Shown here piece by piece: positions 1 to 5,641 of a DNA stretch of 20,246 nt (position 1 is its first letter; each line of letters opens with the position of its first letter). The stretch covers positions 1-20,246 of the forward strand of contig SKSP01000444.1 of the NCBI GenBank assembly GCA_007122945.1, given 5' to 3'. Below the pieces are notes generated by a model. It made no database searches. It was not told the origin of the DNA and saw only the letters and a program-made list of their open reading frames with translations. This stretch comes from Ilumatobacteraceae bacterium (lineage in GTDB: Bacteria; Actinomycetota; Acidimicrobiia; Acidimicrobiales; Ilumatobacteraceae). Made by a program: the position numbers and the translations under genes.

Positions 1-109
1 CGAGATTCTCGCCGATGCGTCTGTCGGCGATGTCGAGGTGATGCGCGCCCCGGCACCGGACGAACCAGTGGTCTACGGGCTTGGCTGACGCCTGGCAGTA
101 CGGACACAC
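1..109 (-). CDS. Partial cysteine-rich (zinc-ribbon-like) ORF, runs off the left edge
   Basis: From a possible GTG at 109, the minus strand reads MCPYCQASAKPVDHWFVRCR and continues GAHHLDIADRRIGENL to the window edge. The CPYC pair followed by a further cysteine about 15 residues on looks like a small zinc ribbon, and the composition (W, H and charged residues) is protein-like. Third codon positions are about 83% G/C, against about 71% for the competing plus-strand frame that ends at 88. The frame stays open upstream of 109 into the recombinase remnant, so the true start is unclear and no good ribosome-binding site precedes the GTG. I cannot name a family. It could be the head of an accessory-element DNA-binding protein or a chance ORF. 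Confidence 0.35.
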   Translation of the reverse strand, partial: MCPYCQASAKPVDHWFVRCRGAHHLDIADRRIGENL

Positions 110-335
110 GGACTTCGGAGAATGGCAGGGTCGCAGCCCGCAGCCGGTGCTGCGAGCCGTCGTCGGTGTCGCTACACCGGGAGCAGTCAACCGATTTGCT
201 GCGATCATCGACACCGGCGGGCGATCACCGTCGTGGCAGCCGAGGTCCTGACAACTGGCGGCGATCCAGTCGATCGCAACGAGTCGATGATGTTGCGCCT
301 TGGTGGCTCGACGAGCGATGTACCGCTGTACGACC

Positions 336-605
336 TCACGTTGGAGGTGCGCCCGCCAGCGGGGCTGGGCGACGTCGATCCGCGCGGCTGGCGAGGCGTC
401 GTTGCCACTCTGCGACGGTGAGCCGACCGAGCCGAGGGTCGATGAACGTTCCCTGTGAGCGGTCGACCTCGATGAGGTGAGCGAACCGTTCAGCGTCGCG
501 GCGACGAGCGAACTGGCGAGAACGCTCCTGTCCGTCAGCAGCACGGAATCGGACGAGATAGGCCGACTTGCCGTTGCCCAATCGCTTCGTCCGGATCAAC
601 GCCAT
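336..605 (-). pseudogene. Tyrosine recombinase (phage-type integrase), N-terminal fragment
   Basis: Reads MALIRTKRLGNGKSAYLVRF and then RAADGQERSRQFARRRDAER, the arm-DNA-binding beta-sheet domain of actinobacterial phage-type integrases. The linker leading into the core-binding domain follows (GRLTVAEWQRRLASRAD). After about residue 75 the sequence loses its integrase character and stops at residue 89, while family members run to roughly 350-400 aa. A neighbouring frame (down to about 205) contains RTSNVRSYSG, resembling the start of the core-binding domain, so a frameshift is likely. No catalytic R-H-R-H-Y residues occur here. The fragment cannot recombine DNA by itself. Short direct repeats lie just upstream of its ATG, as expected for a former attachment region. 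Confidence 0.75.
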
Positions 606-623
606 GCCCCGAGTCGAGGACTC

Positions 624-776
624 TCAGGTCCGCGTCAGGTCCGCGCGCCGTGCATCACGAGCCAGCACGAGGAATCACGAGCCGCTACAAAATACCTGCT
701 AGATGCTGCTAGATGCGTACGCACCAACACAGGCCAACACCAGCGGACACCACTGATCATCCCTGATGAGGATGAG
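624..776. repeat. Cluster of short direct repeats (possible recombinase arm sites)
   Basis: Four pairs are visible: TCAGGTCCGCG at 624-634 and 635-645 (perfect tandem), ATCACGAGCC at 654-663 and 674-683, CTGCTAGATG at 697-706 and 707-716 (perfect tandem), and GATGAG at 765-770 and 771-776. They begin 19 bp upstream of the recombinase fragment's ATG. Tyrosine recombinases commonly bind direct repeats in the attachment-site arms next to int, so a decayed attP/attL arm is a reasonable inference. The repeats themselves are seen directly. Confidence 0.6.
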
Positions 777-795
777 GTCCCTGGCAGGTAGCCCC

Positions 796-811
796 ACTGC
801 GAACCCGCAGT
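796..811. repeat. Perfect inverted repeat, 6-bp arms and 4-nt centre
   Basis: ACTGCG-AACC-CGCAGT. It lies about 110 bp past the stop of the PIN toxin gene and close to the direct-repeat cluster. It could be a weak terminator for the toxin operon or a recombinase core-like element. There is no T-tract, and a 6-bp stem can occur by chance. Confidence 0.35.
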
Positions 812-918
812 TCAACGAGTTGCGAGGCCCCCGATCGGATACTCCCTTCGGGGCAGTGTTGTCCACCGTTTCCGGCTCACGTTCTGGGGCACGTGGGCAG
901 GCGGTCCGTGCAGTTCCC

Positions 919-1323
919 CTACTGGTGGAGAGTGAGCCCAGGAGTGTTCTCGAAGACGCTGTCGGCAGTGAGCAGAGGGGCGTCGATGTGGATGGCTGAC
1001 GCGGCGATCCAGAGATCGTTGGCGTGGCTGCGGTCGTGGAGGGAGTGACCGGCGAGCCGACATTCGTGGCGGAGTTCGGCGACGGTACTGATCAGTCGAT
1101 CGCTGATCGGGATCACCGTGGTCGTCTGGATGGACTCCTCGAGACGCTGTCGACGCGGCCCACCCCATTGCGCAACGAGTGCCCCGTAGCGGAGTTCGCT
1201 GACGGTGACGGCTGCGAGGAAGATCTGTTGTCCGGCCATTCGCTGGACGTGGGTCTCGAAGTGGGCGCGGCGGCGCCGGCTCAGCGATGCGCTGAAGATG
1301 CCCGTGTCGACGACGAGTCTCAC
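919..1323 (-). CDS. vapC: PIN-domain ribonuclease toxin (VapC family)
   Basis: A 134-aa protein, the usual length of VapC toxins. PIN-domain proteins are Mg2+-dependent RNases that cut tRNA or rRNA and halt growth when freed from their antitoxin. The acidic active-site residues are all in place: Asp6 in VVDTGIF, Glu43 in VSELRYGAL, Asp103 in HANDLWIAASA and Asp121 in LLTADSVFE. The GTG start at 1323 overlaps the antitoxin stop (GTGA, 4 bp), the standard translational coupling of such pairs. It looks intact, unlike the recombinase remnants on either side. Its target RNA cannot be read from sequence. FitB- or MazF-like activities are less likely, given the PIN motifs. Confidence 0.88.
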   Translation of the reverse strand: MRLVVDTGIFSASLSRRRRAHFETHVQRMAGQQIFLAAVTVSELRYGALVAQWGGPRRQRLEESIQTTTVIPISDRLISTVAELRHECRLAGHSLHDRSHANDLWIAASAIHIDAPLLTADSVFENTPGLTLHQ

Positions 1324-1496
1324 GTGTCGAGTGCTGCGGCGAATGCGTCGTCTTCGTCGTCGGTGAGGTCGTCGATGAGCAGCGTGTCGAGCGATGCGAT
1401 CACCGGTGCTGATGCCAGCTGATCCGGCGTGAGGTCAGCGGGCAGCAACGACGTGCCTCGGGCGGACCCGTCGCTGTGGTGTGCGGCGTCGCTCAT
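1320..1496 (-). CDS. vapB: Short antitoxin partner of the PIN toxin (VapB-like)
   Basis: A 58-aa acidic protein ending in LIDDLTDDEDDAFAAALDT, an acidic C-terminal tail of the sort that wraps a PIN toxin. The open frame extends far upstream, but that part encodes recombinase remains. I chose the ATG at 1496 because TACGCT lies 7 nt before it (leaderless pattern) and because the recombinase fragment ends at 1519. No ribbon-helix-helix, AbrB or Phd DNA-binding domain is visible, so autoregulation by this protein is doubtful or uses an unknown fold. It overlaps the toxin by 4 bp. Assignment rests mainly on size, acidity and position. Confidence 0.72.
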   Translation of the reverse strand: MSDAAHHSDGSARGTSLLPADLTPDQLASAPVIASLDTLLIDDLTDDEDDAFAAALDT

Positions 1497-1503
1497 GGTT
1501 TCC

Positions 1504-1509
1504 AGCGTA
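1504..1509 (-). promoter_or_regulatory. Putative -10 element (TACGCT) for the toxin-antitoxin pair
   Basis: TACGCT on the minus strand is separated by 7 nt from the antitoxin ATG, which would place transcription initiation at or next to the start codon. No convincing -35 is seen. The same spacing recurs at eight other starts in this window. Confidence 0.45.
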
Positions 1510-1518
1510 CGCCGGGCG

Positions 1519-1811
1519 TCAACCGCCAGCCACGACCACGACGTAGGCGGCGTGGCGGTCGAAGTTCTGGCGGCGCCGGTCGTAGATGGTGGTGGTCGAG
1601 GGTCGGCGTGGCGGGCGGCGATCTGAACGTCGCGGAGCGGGACGCCGGCGTCGAGCGCGGCCATGATGAACGCTGCTCTGAGCATGTGGGGATGGACGTG
1701 GCCGAGTCCGGCTCGTTTGCCGATCGAACGCACCCACCGGTGGGCGGTTCGCCGGTCGAGACGCTGGCCGTCGCGTCGGCACTTGCGCCGCAGCGAGAGC
1801 GCGACCCAGGA
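1519..1811 (-). pseudogene. Tyrosine recombinase, C-terminal catalytic fragment with frameshift
   Basis: Reads LDRRTAHRWVRSIGKRAGLG, then HPHMLRAAFIMAALDAGVPL and RDVQIAARHADPR: the HxxR box and second histidine box of the catalytic domain. The catalytic tyrosine segment TTTIYDRRRQNFDRHAAYVV lies in the next frame. One missing base in the CCACCACC run at about 1587-1596 accounts for the shift. The end (stop at 1519) matches where such proteins normally finish. The upstream two thirds, including the first catalytic arginine, are absent and replaced by an unrelated gene on the other strand. It cannot be the rest of the fragment at 336-605, because on this strand the catalytic part lies upstream of that N-terminus. 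Confidence 0.82.
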
Positions 1812-1845
1812 GCGGCGACGTGACACCGGAGGAAAGGACACCACC

Positions 1846-2141
1846 GTGGCGGAGCTTCTCGTCGACTTCATCACATCGCTCGACGGGCATGCGTCGGGGG
1901 AGGGCTGGCCCGCCTTCTGCGAGCTGGAATCGGGGTGTGGACGTCGTCCGGTCCCGTGGATCGGTTCCGGGTCGTGATGTTCCCGGTGATCACCGGCGCG
2001 ACGGGAGCAGAACGCATCTACGACGGCTACCCCGACATCGCCCTCGAGATGATCGATCACCGCACGTTCGACGGTCGCATCCAGCTGGTCGAGTATCGCC
2101 CCCGTGTGCTCGAGCACCCATCGCTCGACCCCACGGCGTAA
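1846..2141 (+). pseudogene. Dihydrofolate reductase-family (RibD C-terminal-like) gene with internal deletion
   Basis: A strong ribosome-binding site (GGAGGAAAGG, 1828-1837) precedes GTG 1846, which opens MAELLVDFITSLDGHASGEG, the typical first strand of this NADPH-dependent reductase family. The frame then degenerates and stops at 1977. The family's C-terminal part appears in another frame: FRVVMFPVITGATGAERIYD and LEMIDHRTFDGRIQLVEYRP, ending at 2141. Full-length members are about 180-230 aa, so about 100 central residues including most of the substrate pocket are missing, with a frame change at about 1935. The start signals remain, but the product must be non-functional. An unrelated gain of function for the 43-aa stub is unlikely. 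Confidence 0.78.
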
Positions 2142-2198
2142 GCATCGTCACGCACCGGCAGACCACACAGACAGACCAAACGACAGAAAGGATCACCG

Positions 2199-2456
2199 AT
2201 GACCCAACTGCTCCGAGTGCAGAACTTCTGCGTGTCGATCGACGGGTTCGGCACCGGTGAAGGCCAGAGCCTCGAGCGGCCCTTCGGCCACGCCAACCCG
2301 GCCGACCTCGCCTCGTGGGCCTTCGCCACCGCGAGCTGGCCGAACCGCACCGAGCCCGGCGGAACCAGCGGCGTGGACGACTACTTCACCCGCGACTTCG
2401 CCCACAACATCGGCGCCGAGATCATGGGACGCAACAAGTTGTTCTGGCGCCGGTGA
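2199..2456 (+). pseudogene. Second dihydrofolate reductase-family gene, truncated after the N-terminal third
   Basis: ATG 2199 follows AAAGGA (ribosome-binding site at about 2186). The protein starts MTQLLRVQNFCVSIDGFGTG, continues with a WAFATASW segment, and reaches TSGVDDYFTRDFAHNIGAEI and MGRNK, where the family normally runs on (GRN-x-F...RG-x-W) for a further 100 or more residues. Here it ends after 85 aa in FWRR. No later fragment of the gene is visible before the convergent gene at 2520. The reading frame is clean up to the truncation, which suggests a recent deletion or recombination. It lies 57 bp after another broken member of the same family. A short functional product cannot be excluded but is unlikely. 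Confidence 0.75.
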
Positions 2457-2495
2457 ACCACAACTGACGACGCGCCCAGGCTGAACGAGTCGAAG

Positions 2496-2518
2496 CACGC
2501 CACCCCACGACGGCGTGG
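2496..2518. terminator. Possible bidirectional terminator between convergent genes
   Basis: Two alternative stems overlap: CCACG-ACGG-CGTGG (2505-2518) and CACGCC...GGCGTG (2496-2501 with 2512-2517). It sits in the 63-bp gap between the truncated reductase gene and the SnoaL-like gene. There is no T-tract, so it is a weak call. Confidence 0.35.
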
Positions 2519-2519
2519 A

Positions 2520-2897
2520 TCAGTCGGGTCGCTCGCGGCGGTAGGCGCTCACGACTGCCAGTCGTCCGTTGCGGAAGCTGAAGAGGTCGCAGGAGTCCAT
2601 CTCGATGGGCGCGCCATCGGGCGTCGTCGCCCGCAACACCCACTCCGACGAACCACGGTCTCCGGCCACCGTGTGCACGGCGTCGCTCCAATGGGCATCG
2701 GGGTAGGTCGTCAAGAACCCGGCCAAGCCACGACGAATCTCGTCATGGCCCCGTAGTCGCAGCCCGTCGCCGGTGATGTAGAGGCAGTCCGGTTCGAGGT
2801 GCTCCAGGATCGCATCGAGGTCGTGACGGTTCCACGCATCGAGGAAGCTCTCGAGCAACTCGATCGTCACCTCGGAAGGTTCGTTCGTCGGCGTCAT
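2520..2897 (-). CDS. SnoaL/NTF2-like fold protein
   Basis: A 125-aa protein of the size of single-domain SnoaL/NTF2-like cone-fold proteins. It opens with an amphipathic helix (ELLESFLDAWNRHDLDAILE), then LEPDCLYITGDG, the RGHDEIRRGLAGFLTTYPDA helix, and strands such as EWVLRATTPDG and CDLFSFRNGRLAVVSAYRR, the usual closing pattern. Members include ketosteroid isomerase-like enzymes, polyketide cyclases and non-enzymatic ligand binders, so the reaction cannot be fixed. The start at 2897 has a perfect AGGAGG ribosome-binding site 5 nt upstream. It lies about 100 bp downstream of the membrane-anchored protein on the same strand and may be co-transcribed with it. Confidence 0.82.
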   Translation of the reverse strand: MTPTNEPSEVTIELLESFLDAWNRHDLDAILEHLEPDCLYITGDGLRLRGHDEIRRGLAGFLTTYPDAHWSDAVHTVAGDRGSSEWVLRATTPDGAPIEMDSCDLFSFRNGRLAVVSAYRRERPD

Positions 2898-2996
2898 GTC
2901 GCCTCCTACAGTGTGGTCGGCGTCGTGTCGTTCTTCTCCCCTTCTCGACCACCGACCGTATCTTGCGCGAGGTTGCCGCCGTCAGTGTCGGCCGTC

Positions 2997-4337
2997 TCAG
3001 CGACCCACTCCCGCCGACTGGTGCGATCGACCCGGGAGAGCGGCATCGCTGCGAACCTCGGCAGCAGCCGGGCTCCGAGGACGGGTTCGGCCGACGCGAG
3101 ACCACCTCGAGGTGAGCGGTATCGAGCCATCCAGGTCCGCGGTGGGAGCGGGCACCTCGACGGTTCCGCTCCAGCGGTAGGTCGTCGGCCAGGAGCGGAA
3201 CATCGAGATCACGCGGAACAGCAAGCGCGCCATGGGTTGAGCATCACCGGGCGTCCAGCCACCGGAGGGGACGACCTCGACCTCGACGCGCCGGCCGTGC
3301 CGCACGACGTGCCAGGTGCCGGTCACCACGCCGGCCGGCGGCTCGGTGGAGACCCGGAACGAACCGTCGACCCTCGCGCCGTCGCGCAGGGCGAGCAGGT
3401 GTGGGAGTGCCGGCGCGAAGTCGACGGTCACCTGTTGACCGCCCTCGTCGCGCGACATGCGCTGGATCTCACGGAACGGTCCGTTGGCTCGGAGTTCGTA
3501 GCGCGCACCACCGGCCCGGGTGGTGACCCCCGAAGTGGACAGCACGTCGGCGGTGTCGTGGTCGCGGTGGTTCCACAACGCGACGAACGGTGTTGCCGAG
3601 TACCGGACGAAGTGCATCCAGGTGTTGTCGAGCAGCAACGGGAGGGTGTCGCTGCGGTGCTCCCGCCCGTCGATCTCGATGCGGACCTCGGAGCCCGAGC
3701 GGCGGACGAAGTAGAAGTCCTTGGCGTAGACCAGCGGGAGTGCCGGCGGGTCGGTCGCGGCACTGCCCATCGGGGCGAGCAACCCGAACGGACGACGGGG
3801 ACGGGTATCGGTCTCGCGCACCACGAGCCGGATCGGGCGGTCGGCGAGGTCGGTGAAGGCGAGGTCGACGGACGCGCCGGTCGGCCCGAGCTCGACGCGA
3901 CCGCCGCTGAGGTCACGCGCCGCCATCCGGTGGAGACCGGCGCCGGCGATCGCATAGGTGGCGGGATCCAACCGGAGCTGCGGGTCGTGGAACACGTCCA
4001 CGAGTCCGTCGACGCGCCATCCGATCACCAGCAGGCCCCGGCCGTGTACGTCGTCGTCGAAGGCCTGTGGCTCCAAGCCCTCGTAGATGCTGTCGGGGTC
4101 ACGCTCGAAGTTGAACAACACGAGCGCCCGCATCGGTTGGGTGTCGAGGTGGAACGGGGAGAACACCGGCCTTCCCGCGGCGTCGGGTTCGTAGACGGAC
4201 AGGGGCTGGAATGCGACGCGTGGCCGTCGCGGCGCAGCGAACGGGCGGGCGAGCGCTGCTGTGGCGGCTACGACGGCCGCCAGCACGCCGCCGACCGACA
4301 CGACGACCTTCGTCGGGGTGCGCTGCGAGCTCGACAT
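2997..4337 (-). CDS. Membrane-anchored exported protein of unknown family
   Basis: 446 aa. Residues 9-31 (TKVVVSVGGVLAAVVAATAALA) form an N-terminal signal anchor or signal peptide without a lipobox cysteine. The remainder is rich in beta strands, with segments such as YAKDFYFVRRSGSEVRIEID and LLLDNTWMHFVRYSATPFVA repeating an aromatic/beta pattern. I recognise no catalytic motif or family; a lipocalin- or galactose-mutarotase-like beta fold would be speculation. The start at 4337 has GGAAGGA upstream. The last ~40 residues (from about SRWSRVGRTRPRS) are Arg/Ala/Pro-rich with poorer G/C at third codon positions, suggesting a frameshifted or extended C-terminus. An overlapping frame (2906-3130) looks more protein-like there. 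Confidence 0.7.
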   Translation of the reverse strand: MSSSQRTPTKVVVSVGGVLAAVVAATAALARPFAAPRRPRVAFQPLSVYEPDAAGRPVFSPFHLDTQPMRALVLFNFERDPDSIYEGLEPQAFDDDVHGRGLLVIGWRVDGLVDVFHDPQLRLDPATYAIAGAGLHRMAARDLSGGRVELGPTGASVDLAFTDLADRPIRLVVRETDTRPRRPFGLLAPMGSAATDPPALPLVYAKDFYFVRRSGSEVRIEIDGREHRSDTLPLLLDNTWMHFVRYSATPFVALWNHRDHDTADVLSTSGVTTRAGGARYELRANGPFREIQRMSRDEGGQQVTVDFAPALPHLLALRDGARVDGSFRVSTEPPAGVVTGTWHVVRHGRRVEVEVVPSGGWTPGDAQPMARLLFRVISMFRSWPTTYRWSGTVEVPAPTADLDGSIPLTSRWSRVGRTRPRSPAAAEVRSDAALPGRSHQSAGVGR

Positions 4338-4494
4338 GGTGGTCCTTCCCAGGAATCAAGTGTCCGGCTCGACGATCCGACCTGGTAGGGCCGAAGGGCC
4401 GCTGCAGTCCGAGCCCACCGATCGTCCACGCCCGGCGCGCCCCCCGACCGCCCCGGGGCCGCTCCGAGCCGCACCCCCGGGCCGCGTTCCCCGG

Positions 4495-4500
4495 TACGAT
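4495..4500 (+). promoter_or_regulatory. Putative -10 element (TACGAT) for the 48-aa peptide operon
   Basis: TACGAT is separated from ATG 4509 by 8 nt, and no ribosome-binding site lies between, fitting leaderless initiation. No clear -35 is visible in the very G/C-rich sequence upstream. Confidence 0.45.
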
Positions 4501-4508
4501 CCGCCACG

Positions 4509-4655
4509 ATGAAGCTGATCCGACGGGTGCTGGGGGCGCTGGTGATGGCCGGGCTGGTCGCCGGCGCGCTACGAGTCCGCGGCAAGGGCGGGACGCCGCC
4601 CCAGCACGGCGGGTGGCGTCAGCTCGACCTCGAGCCGTCCGTCGACGGACGATGA
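4509..4655 (+). CDS. 48-aa single-span membrane peptide
   Basis: Too short to stand out in ordinary gene calling. It reads MKLIRRVLGALVMAGLVAGA followed by LRVRGKGGTPPQHGGWRQLD and LEPSVDGR: one N-terminal hydrophobic helix (about residues 7-21) after a positively charged start, then a short polar tail. Its stop overlaps the next gene's ATG (ATGA, 4652-4655), the hallmark of translational coupling, and TACGAT lies 8 nt before its ATG. These two signals are the main reason to believe it is real. Function unknown; a membrane tether or small regulator for the downstream NAD(P)-binding protein is possible. No homologous family is recognised. Confidence 0.6.
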   Translation: MKLIRRVLGALVMAGLVAGALRVRGKGGTPPQHGGWRQLDLEPSVDGR

Positions 4656-5641
4656 CCGCCGATCCCGTCGCCACGCCGACGGACGCCCGGCGGATCGTCG
4701 TCGTCGGCGTCGGTGTCGTCGGTCGACGGGTCAGCCGGCTCCTCGGGACGACCGTGGAGCACACCGGCCACCGTCTGGCCAGCATGGCGCGCCTCGAACC
4801 GGGAGCCGCGGCCACGGGTGAGTTCGGTCCGGGCGACGTCGTCGTCCTGGCGACGGGCGCTCCGCACGCCTCCACGGCGGCCGAACTGGCCGAGGTCGGG
4901 GCGTCGGTGGTCTCGGTGTCCGACGACCTCGGCGACACCCGCCAGTTGCTCGAGCTCGACGATCACTTCCGGCAGTCCGGCGCCACCCTCGTCGTGGGTG
5001 CAGCGATGTCGCCCGGGCTCTCGGGTCTGCTGGCCCGGCACCTCTCGTCGCGTCTGGCGGTCGTCGAGGAGATCCACGTCGCCGTCCACGCGACCGCCGG
5101 GCCCGCGTGTGCCCGCCAGCACCACCGGGCGTTGTCGGGTCGCGCGGCGGGTTGGCACGACGGCGTCTGGATCGAGCGTCCTGCGGGGAGTGGGCGCGAG
5201 CTGTGCTGGTTCCCGGAGCCGGTCGGCGCCCACGACTGCTATCGAGCCGAGCTCCCCGATCCGCTCCTGTTGCACCGGAGCCACCCCGACGCGATCCGGA
5301 TCAGCGCCCGCATGTCGGCCACCCGACGCGACCGGCTGACCGCTCGCCTGCCGATGTTGCGCTCGCCGCACCCGGAGGGCGGCGTGGGCGCGTTGCGCGT
5401 CGAGGTTCGCGGCGCCGCGGCCGACGGTGCCCGCGAGGTCGTCATCGCCGGGACCGCCGAGTTGGTGGGGACGGCCGCCGGCGCCACGGCGACGGTGTTC
5501 GCCGAAGCGGCCGCCACCGACGAACTGCCGACGGGTGTGGTCGTCACGAGCGACCCGTCACTGCCGACGACCCGACTCCTCGAACGAGTCCAGCGCCGTG
5601 GCATCCGCCTGCAGGAGTTCACCGGTGTCCCGCAGGCGTGA
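4652..5641 (+). CDS. Saccharopine dehydrogenase-like NAD(P)-binding protein
   Basis: 329 aa. The N-terminus has a Rossmann fold: IVVVGVGVVGRRVSRLLG, with the glycine motif at residues 19-24. It is followed by GDVVVLATGAPHASTAAELA and GASVVSVSDDLGDTRQLLEL, the second half of the nucleotide domain as in saccharopine-dehydrogenase/homospermidine-synthase-like proteins. VVGAAMSPGLSGLLARHLSS matches the conserved MxPGLS segment at the domain junction. The C-terminal half (about residues 140-320) would be the catalytic/dimer domain, but no substrate is evident. The ATG at 4652 overlaps the stop of the membrane peptide, and the next gene (hydrolase) starts inside this gene's end, so the three form an operon. 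True saccharopine dehydrogenase activity is not implied. Confidence 0.78.
   Translation: MTADPVATPTDARRIVVVGVGVVGRRVSRLLGTTVEHTGHRLASMARLEPGAAATGEFGPGDVVVLATGAPHASTAAELAEVGASVVSVSDDLGDTRQLLELDDHFRQSGATLVVGAAMSPGLSGLLARHLSSRLAVVEEIHVAVHATAGPACARQHHRALSGRAAGWHDGVWIERPAGSGRELCWFPEPVGAHDCYRAELPDPLLLHRSHPDAIRISARMSATRRDRLTARLPMLRSPHPEGGVGALRVEVRGAAADGAREVVIAGTAELVGTAAGATATVFAEAAATDELPTGVVVTSDPSLPTTRLLERVQRRGIRLQEFTGVPQA

Larger units (their letters stand above)
606..918. other. Gene-free stretch between recombinase fragment and toxin gene
   Basis: I see no convincing gene here. It holds clustered short direct repeats (624-776), a locally A/T-richer patch around 681-720, and one perfect short inverted repeat at 796-811. 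Short ORFs in it have no recognisable domains. It most likely represents the non-coding attachment-side region of a degraded integrative element. Confidence 0.5.

Noticed and set aside
1..88. Plus-strand partial ORF ending in VVYGLG
   Set aside because: Lower third-position G/C than the minus-strand frame and no recognisable motif, while the other strand has a cysteine pair.
336..1811. Recombinase pieces as halves of one interrupted gene
   Set aside because: Their order on the minus strand is wrong: the catalytic end lies upstream of the N-terminus.
2799..4388. 529-aa plus-strand ORF
   Set aside because: Antisense to the membrane-anchored protein and SnoaL-like gene; composition is typical of GC-rich shadow frames, with no domain or start signals.
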